DNA from: Thermomonas sp.
GTDB taxonomy: Bacteria; Pseudomonadota; Gammaproteobacteria; Xanthomonadales; Xanthomonadaceae
Length of the DNA: 63,637 nt
NCBI GenBank assembly: GCA_020692565.1
Contig: JAIMKJ010000016.1
Coordinates: forward strand, 12,575-76,211
Direction of reading: 5' to 3'
Shown here: piece after piece, positions 31,808 through 40,674 of the stretch
How positions within the stretch are numbered: position 1 is the first letter of the stretch
Layout: every line of letters begins with the position of its first letter
Notes under the pieces: model-generated
What the model saw: only the letters and a program-made list of their open reading frames with translations
Databases searched by the model: none
What the model was told of the DNA's origin: nothing
Translations under genes and position numbers: made by a program

Positions 31808-33928
31808 TCAGGGCTGCGAAGGCGCTTGCGCGTCGGCAGGCGTATCGGCAGGCGCGGCGGCGGCCGGCACGACATCGGCCGCCGGGGCGTTCGCCGCTGC
31901 GACCTTGACCGGCGCGACGAACGGCTTGATGCCGAACGCCTCGTAGATGTCGCTGGGGTAGTAGGCCGCGCCGTTCTTGATCACCAGCGCGACGTTGCGG
32001 ATGTCGGCGATGTTCGCGGCGGGGTCGCCGTCCACCAGGATCAGATCGGCGCGCTTGCCCACGTCGATCGAACCGCGGTCCGGCAGCGTGCGCGAATGCT
32101 TGGCGGCGGTCCACGTGGCGATCTGCAACACCTGTGCCGGGGTCATGCCGGCCTGCACATACAGTTCGAGTTCGCGTTGCAGCGTGAAACCGGGTAATCC
32201 ATCGGTACCGGCAAGGATCGGCACCCCGGCACGATACATCCGGCCCACGAAGTCCACCATCTTCTCGTAGGACTTCTCGTAGCGCGCGGCGGTAGCGTCG
32301 TCGGGAATATCGAATTCGGCCGTCGACAGCCCGCGCTGCACATCCGGCGGCAGATGCGTGGCGACCGCGGCGAAGGCCTTCGACATCTGCCCCGGGCGCT
32401 GGCGGATGAAATCGAAGGTCGCAAGCGTCGGGTCCACCGCGATCTGTTCCTTCGCCAGGCGGGCGATGAAATCCTGCACCGGCTTGGCGTCGAAATTCAT
32501 GTCCGCGACGCGCTTGGCCGGCAGATAGAAGCGCTCCAGCGTGCGCGTATCGGTGGTGTCCTCGACCAGGAAGTTCAGCAGTACCTGATTGATGTGCTGG
32601 ATCTCGTCGTAACCGGCGTCCAGCGCATCCTGCGCGCGCAGAAATACCGGGATATGGCCGCTCACCCGCAGATCGCGGCTGTGCGCGTAGGACACGGTGT
32701 CGCGCAGGATCTCCTTCGGAAAGGAGTTGTAGATCTTGATCTGCGGATAATCGTTGGCCGCATACCAGTCCACCGCTTTCTTGGCGGCGGCAAGATCGGC
32801 CACCACGAAGCCGTTGCGGGCGGACATCGGGCTTTCGCCCTCCAGAAATCCCGCGGCGACGATCCCCGGCGACAGTACGCGACCGGCGCGCTCGTCCGCC
32901 ATCAGTGCCTGCAGGCTCGCATTATCGTTGCCCATGTCGCGGACCGTGGTCACGCCCGCGGCCAGATGCAGACCGCCTTGCCAATCGTTGATGTGGCCAT
33001 GCATGTCGAACAGACCGGGCAGCAGCATGCGCCCGCCGGCATCGATCACGTGATCGACGGATGCCCGCGCCTGGCCCGCACCGGAAATCGACACGATCCG
33101 GCCGTTCTCGATCAGCACATCGGATGCCGCGGCGACGGTCGCGTTTTCGCTGTCGAACATCCGCGCGTTGCGGATCAGGGTCGTGCCGCGCAGCGGATGC
33201 GACAACCGGCGCTGCAGATCGGCCAGCACCTCGCCCTCGGCCTCCTTCTGCCGGGCCTCCAGCCTATCGGCGTTGCCCTGCCAGCCCTTTTCGATCAGCT
33301 GCAGGTAACCGGGAAAGATGAAAGCGAAGAACCGCGGCTGCGCCTCCACCGTGGCCCAGACGAAATTGGGGGTGAAGCCGACGCCGGTCACCACCATCAA
33401 CTGGACGTTACGCGTCTCGGCGCCGTTGACCACGGCTATCTGCGCGACGGACCGCATGCTCAGCGTACCGCTGGGGATCAGCGGCAGCTTGCCGTCCTCG
33501 CGACGGCCCAACGCGGCCAAGGCGACCGCAATGCTTTGCGGCGAGCCGCCCAGCGCCCAGTAGGCAGCCCCCGCCACCGCCGGCTGCTCGCCAGCGTCGG
33601 AGGTCGACTTCCAGCGGGCGATGCCGTTCTCGATCAGGAAACTCTCGTCCACCGGCGCGCCGAACGTCGACTGGCCCTTCACCGCATACGTCGCGAAGGT
33701 GCCGTCGGCGGCCAGGGTGTATTCCTCCTTCAACTCCGGCCCGCGGCCGTTATCCTTGAACAGATAGTCGACCCGGCTCACGCCGTCGTCGCCGTGGGCG
33801 ACGATGAGATGACCGGCCTGCTTGCCGCCATCGACCAGCGCGAGGTATTCGATCGTCTCCGCCGCATGCGCCGCGCCCGGCGACAACGCCAGCGCCAACA
33901 AGACGCCAAGGAAACCACTGCGGTTCAT
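31808..33928 (-). CDS. Secreted amidohydrolase (imidazolonepropionase-like)
   Basis: 706 residues from ATG 33928, chosen because GGGAG is 6 nt upstream (ATG 33934 is immediately next to it). The signal peptide is SGFLGVLLALALSPGAAHAAE. The N-terminal ~270 residues are a beta-rich extension. The amidohydrolase starts near RNARMFDSENATV, with metal ligands in LLPGLFDMHGHINDWQGG (HxH ~355), HIPVFLRAQDA, EIQHINQVLLN and LAGTDGLPG (Asp ~580). The C-terminal DRGSIDVGKRADLILVDGDP is the usual family end. It hydrolyses an unknown cyclic amide or peptide in the periplasm. A Pro/Ala-rich tail is present. Confidence 0.87.
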   Translation of the reverse strand: MNRSGFLGVLLALALSPGAAHAAETIEYLALVDGGKQAGHLIVAHGDDGVSRVDYLFKDNGRGPELKEEYTLAADGTFATYAVKGQSTFGAPVDESFLIENGIARWKSTSDAGEQPAVAGAAYWALGGSPQSIAVALAALGRREDGKLPLIPSGTLSMRSVAQIAVVNGAETRNVQLMVVTGVGFTPNFVWATVEAQPRFFAFIFPGYLQLIEKGWQGNADRLEARQKEAEGEVLADLQRRLSHPLRGTTLIRNARMFDSENATVAAASDVLIENGRIVSISGAGQARASVDHVIDAGGRMLLPGLFDMHGHINDWQGGLHLAAGVTTVRDMGNDNASLQALMADERAGRVLSPGIVAAGFLEGESPMSARNGFVVADLAAAKKAVDWYAANDYPQIKIYNSFPKEILRDTVSYAHSRDLRVSGHIPVFLRAQDALDAGYDEIQHINQVLLNFLVEDTTDTRTLERFYLPAKRVADMNFDAKPVQDFIARLAKEQIAVDPTLATFDFIRQRPGQMSKAFAAVATHLPPDVQRGLSTAEFDIPDDATAARYEKSYEKMVDFVGRMYRAGVPILAGTDGLPGFTLQRELELYVQAGMTPAQVLQIATWTAAKHSRTLPDRGSIDVGKRADLILVDGDPAANIADIRNVALVIKNGAAYYPSDIYEAFGIKPFVAPVKVAAANAPAADVVPAAAAPADTPADAQAPSQP

Positions 33929-34500
33929 ATCCATCTCCCGTACATATGAAGTGTTGCCCCCTGTTGCCCAGGTCGGGTCGGGTCGCGCCACGCGCCACGC
34001 CGGCCAGAGCGGAAGTCTAGCCCGTTTGCCTGCGTCGGGTCGCGGTCGCGGTTGGCGGAAACGCTCGACCCTTACGCAGCGTCAGGCCCGGGAATGTCTC
34101 GCGCATCGCCCACTCGCCAAAGGCCGCGCGCATAGGCCTCCAGGAACGCACCCGGGTCAGGTCGCCACTCATCCAGCCTGACCGAGCGCGCCCAGCACCA
34201 CTACGACGACACCGGGCTGGCCTTGTCCTCGTACGCGTTGACCATTGCCAATGCAATGCCGTGATCAGCCATAGCCCGCATTGGGTTGGCAACTTCTTCT
34301 CGCTGGGCACTTGGTTGCCAGGCAGCGGCTTCGCCCCCGCCAACAGCGCATTCGCGAGAAACGATCCGCGAGCAATCTCCGTTCCTCACATGGTTCTGGT
34401 TCAAGTCAATCGGGCCCGTATCGCGAATTGAATACTTGGATGCAAGGTGCAGCGGGGCAGAATTTCGACTGCATGCTATGCCGTTTCCAAAATACAACAC
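33929..34500. other. Long intergenic stretch, no intact gene
   Basis: About 570 bp upstream of the amidohydrolase, GC-rich at first and less so after 34200, where the accessory island begins. Only chance frames are seen. The amidohydrolase promoter should lie at its left end. Confidence 0.5.
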
Positions 34501-34945
34501 GCATGGATCTCAACGGAGCAAATCAGGTGCCCTGATTGCGCATTTGGTTGCTTGCACACACAACTGGAATATCGTGCAATTGTCGCCCAGGGGATATACG
34601 ACGGAAAGCTCGCGGAAGCCGTATCGCAGATACAGCTCGGCATTCTGTCTTAGGAAAGGTGCACCCCAATGTTCAATTATCCATATTCCCGTTTGCCCCG
34701 AAGGCAATCGCGAAGATTTATCAGCCATGCCCGATCTCATACCGATCGCATCAGTTAGATGCCCACAAATCGTGCATCACATGGCATCAATCCCTTCGAT
34801 AATCTCAAAACTCTTGCAAGAAGAACCAGTCGCTTGCGCCACACAGAACCGCCGCTGACTGTCGTTCTTTACGGATGCGGTACCGCTGTCGCGCGCAACA
34901 GCGGGCAGAAGAACGGCGCATCAATCTCAGCGCATGATTACTAGA
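34501..34945 (+). pseudogene. Truncated relic of the AraC regulator and its upstream region
   Basis: This stretch aligns by eye with 38546-38970, the upstream region and first ~85 codons of the intact AraC gene. Shared landmarks in order are GCAAATCAGGTG, TGGAATATCGTGCAATTGTC, GGAAAGGTGCAC versus AAAAAGGTGTACGC, and GAAGGCAATCGCGAAGAT. The frame is broken by stops and small indels, and homology ends near the S8 protease start. The remainder of the regulator, including the DNA-binding half, is missing. It marks an old duplication or recombination that now brackets the protease and desaturase genes. Confidence 0.8.
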
Positions 34946-34999
34946 TGGAAACCCACAGGAATGAACGTGAACATATACGCAAAAAACAAAGGGACAACC

Positions 35000-37027
35000 A
35001 TGCGTCGACTTGCCATTCTCTCCATCGCCATCGGCGCATCTGTCGTTTTTTCTGCAGCACCCGGCTCCTTGCTCGCCGCGGAGCTTCGTTTCGCAGAAAA
35101 ACCGGTTGCAGGCCAGTACATCGTAGTGCTCAAACCATCCGCCGCCCGGCTCTTCGGCGAATCCGGTCGCACCGCACGCGTGCCTCTCATCGCCAACGAG
35201 ATCGCTGCATCCCACCGTGCCAAGCTGATCCGAAGCTTCGATCGCGTATTGCGCGGCTTCGTGGTGAAGGCTGATGACAACGCACTAGCACACCTGCTCG
35301 CCGACCCGCGTGTCGCCTATGTCGAAGAAGATGGTCTTGTCCGCGCCAGTGCGATACAAACAGGTGCAACCTGGGGAATCGATCGCATTGATCAACGTAA
35401 ACTTCCACTCGACGGCATGTACGTATTCAATACAGACGCATCGATGGTCAACGCTTACATCATTGATACCGGCATGATGCTCACACATGGTGAATACTAC
35501 GGTCGCGTCGGCGCCGGTTTCGATGCCGTCACTGCAGGTGGCAATGCCAGCGACTGCAACGGCCACGGTACACATGTTGCCGGCACCGTCGGCGGTAATA
35601 CCAGGGGCGTCGCCAAACGCGTTCGTCTTCATCCAGTGCGCGTGCTCGACTGCAGCGGCTTTGGCACTTGGGCGGGCGTCATCGCCGGCATGGATTGGGT
35701 GGCCGCCAATCGTGTACTGCCGGCAGTGGCGAACATGAGCTTGGGCGGCGGCGCGAATACCGCCGTCGATACCGCGGTGGCTAACCTCAACAACGCCGGG
35801 GTGACGGTGGTCGTTGCGGCCGGCAACAACGCCGGCGACGCCTGCCAGAGGTCACCGGCACGTGCGCCGTTAGCGATCACCGTCGGCGCCACCGGCAGCA
35901 ATGACGCGCGCTCGGTCTGGTCCGCGGGCTCGTCGGAATCCAATTTTTGAAGTTGTCTCGACATATTCGCACCAGGCACGAATATCACCTCCGCATGGCA
36001 CACCAGCAATACCGCCACCAACACCATCAGCGGCACTTCGATGGCATCGCCGCACGTGGCAGGCGCTGCAGCGCTCTACCTGGCGGACAACCCCACAGCC
36101 ACACCAGCGCAGGTCACCGCTTCCATCATCGGCAACGCAACACCGAACGTGGTCAGCGACCCGCGCCCCGGCTCACCGAACCTTCTGCTGTACACGCTGG
36201 GCAACGACAACAAAATTTTCGAGCAAACAGATATCAGCGGCAAAATCACCATCGCAGTATTTGAACGCGTATCTCCCACTACATCCCGCCAGAATACCGA
36301 TTTCGCAATCGAAGTGCCGGAGGATTATGTGGTCATCGGCGGCGGCGGAGAAGGCAAGACCGCGCCATATGGCAACATGCTCACAGCCTCGTATCCGAAC
36401 GCTGATCTCACCGCTTGGCTGGTGTCCACCAAAGATCATACCAACGCCGATCCGGTACAGGTGCGCGGCCGGGCCATCGGCCTGAAGATCGCCGGTCTCA
36501 CTCGTGAGCAGGTGCGCGGTCACGTCACAGTGAGTACGGCAACAAGTGCATTGACCGCGCATCCCGACGTCACAGCAATCGTGCCAGCGGGCTTCGTATT
36601 GGCTGGCGGCGGAATCAAAGTGAACGGAAGTGGGGCCGGCAATCTGGTCACCGCCTCGGCGCCATCCGGCAACGCGTGGCGCGTACGCTCAAAAGATCAC
36701 CGCGTGGCATCCCCCGCCACCGCCACCGCGTACGCCATCGGGATCCACAGTTACATAGACGGCGTCGGAACCATCACCAACGCCATCAATAGCGGCACTT
36801 CAGTTACAGCCCCACATCCGGCTTTCACTCAGAGTCTTGCGCCGGGATTCGCGCTGAGCGGCTGCGGTGCGTTCGTGAACTGGTCGGGGATCGGGAATTT
36901 GATGTGGCGGATCAAACCGATCAGCCAAGCAGCTGGACAGGCGGCTTGCACGGTCGCATCGAAAGATCACATCACTGCGTCGCCAGCATCGATCAGCGGC
37001 TACAGCATCGGGCTGAAGTCGAACTGA
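35000..37027 (+). pseudogene. Subtilisin-like S8 serine protease interrupted by one in-frame TGA
   Basis: One open frame of 676 codons apart from TGA at 35948-35950 (codon 317). Before it: signal peptide (MRRLAILSIAIGASVVFSAA), an I9-type propeptide (GQYIVVLKP ... RVAYVEEDG), catalytic Asp 156 (NAYIIDTGMM) and His 189 (CNGHGTHVAGTVGG). Directly after it: [20 protein letters not shown] and catalytic Ser 347 ([12 protein letters not shown]). Family members read N-x-G-S-C-L-D at the break, so GGA to TGA is a simple explanation. The C-terminal ~280 residues hold three ~75-residue repeats ending in SKDH...IGL. Without read-through or correction the first part is inactive because Ser is missing. 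Confidence 0.85.
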
Positions 37028-37080
37028 CTCGCACTTTGCGGTGACGACATGCCGCAGGCGACCCAAGTTAGCGCACGATC

Positions 37081-37114
37081 GCTTTGCCCCGATGCCCTGA
37101 CATCGGGGCAAAGC
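37081..37114. terminator. Strong hairpin after the S8 protease
   Basis: Fourteen perfect pairs, GCTTTGCCCCGATG (37081-37094) with CATCGGGGCAAAGC (37101-37114). The T-run is absent, so termination is likely but not certain. The rest of 37028-37415 is AT-richer and contains no supported gene; it should hold the desaturase promoter. Confidence 0.7.
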
Positions 37115-37415
37115 GACCAGAAAGAATTGGGAATTTTTTACGGATTTGCTAGAACTTCTTTTAAGAAAATCTGAATTTCACGTTGAACTATCGCTTAAAC
37201 AATCGGCGAATTTTTGGCAGTCCAGACTGTGATTCTCTCCAACATGCCTCTTCCATCAAGATCGGCAGGCACTGGCGCTGCGATGGTGCTCATCATCCGG
37301 CTCGCGTTACCGGGCATGGAGCACGTTGCATTCCCGCACTGCAACATGCGCTTAAAGCAACAGGGCCAAAGAAAAGACAGAGCCAGTTAAGAAACGTCAG
37401 CTAATACAACCCCGC

Positions 37416-38150
37416 ATGACCACGGAACCTCCCATTATGATGTCAAGAAGGAAATGGACGATTCGGTCTTTTCTTGAGTTGCTAACAATCGCAGCCGTAA
37501 TCCTCCTGGCCGACTTCATCGGCTGGTGGGCTGTCTGGCCTGCCGCTGTGTTGATCGGCACGAGGGTTCATGCTCTCCTCATTCTTGGACACATCGGCGC
37601 CCATCGAAAGCATGGCTATTCCGTCAAAGTTGGCGACTTCCTGACTCGCTGGTTTGTAATGGGCGTCACCGGCATGGATCTCGACAGGTATCGAAGCCAG
37701 CACTTCCCTCACCACAAATTTATCGGCCAACCCGGCAAAGACCCAGAGATCGAAGTGGTCGAAAAGTTCAATGAGCGCTGGGCTGGTCCTTATAGATTCA
37801 CATACACCATCAAAGACCTGCTCGGCCTACATGCTGATGAAACCAATTTTCTGATCAAGGAGTTGGCCACGCCGAAGAGCTATATAACTCCGATCGTCAT
37901 ATTCACACTGTCAGTGATCATCGCGCCCATCGGCGCCGTGGCCTTCATCCTGTCTCCTTTTGTCGGTGCGATCACAGCCCACCGACTACGGGCGTGGACA
38001 GAGCATGACCACTACAGGTACCCAGGCTACACCTACACCATGACGAAGCCGAGTCTGTGGCGCCGGTATTTCTATCTACCGCATGACCAGTGGAAGCACG
38101 CGGATCATCATGGGGGCCTGAAGATGGAAAAGCCATTCTCATTTCCTTGA
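37416..38150 (+). CDS. Fatty acid desaturase-like membrane protein
   Basis: 244 residues. Histidine boxes of the membrane di-iron family are present: LGHIGAHRKHG (~66-76), SQHFPHHKFIG (~94-104) and PHDQWKHADHHGG (~224-236). Three to four hydrophobic segments occur (FLELLTIAAVILLADFIGWW, ITPIVIFTLSVIIAPIGAVA). It introduces a double bond or hydroxyl into an acyl chain at the membrane. Base use is less GC-rich than in the core. It lies 565 bp before an AraC regulator and ~1.7 kb before a LuxI/FeeM-like acyltransferase, so it may tailor the acyl chain used there. Confidence 0.82.
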   Translation: MTTEPPIMMSRRKWTIRSFLELLTIAAVILLADFIGWWAVWPAAVLIGTRVHALLILGHIGAHRKHGYSVKVGDFLTRWFVMGVTGMDLDRYRSQHFPHHKFIGQPGKDPEIEVVEKFNERWAGPYRFTYTIKDLLGLHADETNFLIKELATPKSYITPIVIFTLSVIIAPIGAVAFILSPFVGAITAHRLRAWTEHDHYRYPGYTYTMTKPSLWRRYFYLPHDQWKHADHHGGLKMEKPFSFP

Positions 38151-38714
38151 AACCATATGATTCGCTCAGCTTTCTTGGAGAGTCTTCTCCTTGAAAGATG
38201 AGGATATGCAAGAAACCTCTTTTGATCGACGGGTTCGCGCGGCGGATATTGGATTTGAATGCCTCGAATTCGGCATGGATGCACTTCATCCTTGATGCGT
38301 TGAAACAGGCTTGACGGGCCTATCGATCAATATATGCCGAGTACAGCACCATAGTGATCACGGCGTGCCGTACGCGCCTAACTGCCACACCAAACAGCAG
38401 GCCTGTGTCGGCACCAAGGCGTCGGCATGCAGCGTTGTGAATTCCTGCCACAAAGCGATGAGAGCAGCATGAGCACTTGCCACTTGACAAAAATCATAAA
38501 TCAAATTACTAACAAATTCTTTTTAAACCGATTTTAAAGCACCCCCCATGACTCCAAGTGAAGCAAATCAGGTGCTTCAAGTGTGCATTTAGTTGCTTGC
38601 CCACCTCTGGAATATCGTGCAATTGTCTAGCAGGCGGAAAAACAACGCAAAAGTTCCGGGAAGTCGAATAACAGATTCGAAATTGACGTTTTGTACTAAA
38701 AAGGTGTACGCCCT
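38151..38714. promoter_or_regulatory. Upstream region of the AraC regulator, conserved in the relic copy
   Basis: About 560 bp with no gene. From ~38546 the sequence is shared with the relic at 34501, including GCAAATCAGGTG and TGGAATATCGTGCAATTG. These conserved blocks are good candidates for promoter or operator sites. The 38480-38540 part is AT-rich (AAATCATAAATCAAATTAC). Confidence 0.5.
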
Positions 38715-39665
38715 ATGTCCAGCAGTCGCATTCTCGTCTGTGCGGAAGGGAATCGCGAAGATCTGGTAGCCATGGACGATGTCATGCCGATCACGTCATT
38801 GATGCCAACAATCCATGTATCCCGCGGCATCAATTCCTTCGAGCATTTCAAAGCGGTCAAAGAAGAAACCAGTCGGATGTGCTACACAGAACCGACGTTG
38901 ATCGTCGTTCGTCAAGGATACGGCACCGTTGTTACACACAATAACGGAAAGAAAAGAAATCATCGATTTCAACCTGAATCGATTGGACTCTTTCCCCCAG
39001 GTTTCGAGCATTTGTGCAGCCCGAGGACCGGCAATGAGTTTTTCTGCCTGACCATTTCCGAGCCCTTGCTGCGAGAAACTGCGGAAGAAATATTCCCGGG
39101 CGTCAAATGTGAAGAATGGTGTCCGGTTCTTGGCATGCAAGAGACTATTTTGAGTCACCTTACCACCGCATTCAGAAAACTCGTCGATGAGAATTCAGAA
39201 TCTCGACTACTTATAGAAACGTTGACGCAATCTATTCTGATACGACTAGTTGAAGTGACATGTGTCGCGCACAACCGGCGCTACGCCATGAACAAGAACG
39301 ACGATGGTCGCTTGCATCGATCGACCGCTCGGCTTGGGCGTGTCATTGAATCGTTAAGAAACGATCCTTCTAGAGATTTTGGTCTGGAGGAAATGGCTGA
39401 ACTCGCATCCCTTAGCCCCGCTTATTTCTCACGGATCTTCAAATCTTTCACAGGCATGAGCCCAAGCGCGTTTCAGACGCAGGAACGAATAAAAATTGCC
39501 GAAGACATGATGCGAATGGATGACGACCGGCCACTGTCGGAAATAGCAGCGGCGGTAGGTTTCCATTCGGTACAAGGGCTACGACGCGCTTATGAGCGTA
39601 CAAAAGGCAAACCCATGCGTCGCTGGACGAGTGCGCCGTCCATCTCGTCCCCAACTGATAGCTAG
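38715..39665 (+). CDS. AraC-family transcriptional regulator
   Basis: 316 residues. The N-terminal ~200 residues form a cupin-like ligand-sensing domain (TEPTLIVVRQGYGTVVTHNN, HRFQPESIGLFPPGFEH). The C-terminal double HTH starts near residue 215: RDFGLEEMAELASLSPAYFS, RIFKSFTGMSPSAFQ, then PLSEIAAAVGFHSVQGLRRA YERTKGKPM. It resembles acyl- or catechol-responsive regulators of the AraC_binding_2 type. Genes for an acyltransferase and oxidase follow 148 bp downstream on the same strand, so it probably controls them, perhaps sensing their product. A decayed copy lies at 34501. Confidence 0.9.
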   Translation: MSSSRILVCAEGNREDLVAMDDVMPITSLMPTIHVSRGINSFEHFKAVKEETSRMCYTEPTLIVVRQGYGTVVTHNNGKKRNHRFQPESIGLFPPGFEHLCSPRTGNEFFCLTISEPLLRETAEEIFPGVKCEEWCPVLGMQETILSHLTTAFRKLVDENSESRLLIETLTQSILIRLVEVTCVAHNRRYAMNKNDDGRLHRSTARLGRVIESLRNDPSRDFGLEEMAELASLSPAYFSRIFKSFTGMSPSAFQTQERIKIAEDMMRMDDDRPLSEIAAAVGFHSVQGLRRAYERTKGKPMRRWTSAPSISSPTDS

Positions 39666-39813
39666 CCGTACGACCTGAAACCGGGCTCTTCCCGGACCCC
39701 AGTCCACACTCCTTACCGCGCCGTCTCGCGTCGTGCAGTGTGGTTGCGCTCACGACAAGCGTGCGGCCCAGCAACGGAACCTTGATGGATTCCCTCGACT
39801 AATGGAATAAACA

Positions 39814-40674
39814 ATGGACTCAGCAGAATTGACGATTGATCAGCAGGAAGTCAAGAGTACGGCCTCGATAAACGCCAGTAGGATCTTCCAGGAAACGTTC
39901 GCAATCCTGGAAGCGAACACACCTCATCTGCGTAAACGCGCTCATCAGGTGCGTTTCGATGTCTTCGGACGCGAAAAGCACTGGGAGGACGAAAGAGATC
40001 AAGCGTACGACGAGCGCGACGAGTACGACGTCACCTCAAGGCACGGACTGCTGGTTGAACGTAAATCAGGATTGGATATAGGCACCGTGCGGGTCGTTAT
40101 CCCGGGAGCGTCCAGCTTCCAGCGATTTGCGATGCCCATCCAGTCGCACGTCACGGGCGGATTGTTCAATAACCCTGATATCGCAGGCATTACCTGCGAG
40201 GCATCTCGTTTCTGCGTCGTCGACGACTATCGACGGCGGCTTGGGGAGTTAGCGAGCACCGTCGGCGCGAGCGGGAAAGCGCACGGCCCAGAAAAAGAAC
40301 ACGAACGCCGATTACTACCTTTCGCACCTTTGGCGCTGATCCAGTTCATCGTCCGTAGCGCGCTTGAGGAGCGCCGACCAGTTGTAGGCGCGCTGATGGA
40401 GCCGTTTCTCATCAGAATGCTGTCACAGTTCGAGATTAGATTCCTGCCCGTGGCGCCGCCGGTAGAATTCCGAGGCACCCGTTATCCATGCGTCCTCGAC
40501 AACATGTTGAGAACACTCGACCGTATGCGCACAGCCAAACCGATGGCTTGGCAGATCGTGTCCGATGGCGGGGCACTGCACGAACTCGCGTCTGACATCG
40601 TCCCATCCATACTGGACGGAACGATGGACAGACTGATCGAAAAGACCACTAACGAATATCGGGCTGTCGCATGA
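39814..40674 (+). CDS. LuxI/FeeM-like acyltransferase (PEP-CTERM/exosortase-associated type)
   Basis: 286 residues. The fold is the GNAT variant of N-acyl amino acid and acyl-homoserine-lactone synthases. Conserved blocks of the exosortase-associated acyltransferase group are seen. They are RAHQVRFDVFGREKHW (~47), DERDEYDVTSRHGLLVER (~69-86), GLDIGTVRVVIPGAS (~89-103), ASRFCVVDDYRRR (~130-142) and ALMEPFLIRMLSQFEIRFLP (~190). PPVEFRGTRYPCV closes the core. It should move an acyl chain from ACP or CoA onto an amine. No exosortase or PEP-CTERM protein is in the window. Its stop overlaps the oxidase start (ATGA), so both products are made together. Confidence 0.83.
   Translation: MDSAELTIDQQEVKSTASINASRIFQETFAILEANTPHLRKRAHQVRFDVFGREKHWEDERDQAYDERDEYDVTSRHGLLVERKSGLDIGTVRVVIPGASSFQRFAMPIQSHVTGGLFNNPDIAGITCEASRFCVVDDYRRRLGELASTVGASGKAHGPEKEHERRLLPFAPLALIQFIVRSALEERRPVVGALMEPFLIRMLSQFEIRFLPVAPPVEFRGTRYPCVLDNMLRTLDRMRTAKPMAWQIVSDGGALHELASDIVPSILDGTMDRLIEKTTNEYRAVA

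Noticed and set aside
34201..34500. Minus-strand frame MLYFGNGIACSRN... left of the AraC relic
   Set aside because: No ribosome-binding site, no motif, and it partly crosses the start of the relic region; treated as chance.
35948..35950. TGA in the S8 protease as selenocysteine or recoded codon
   Set aside because: Family members have Gly here, no SECIS-like hairpin is evident right after, and no catalytic reason for Sec exists.
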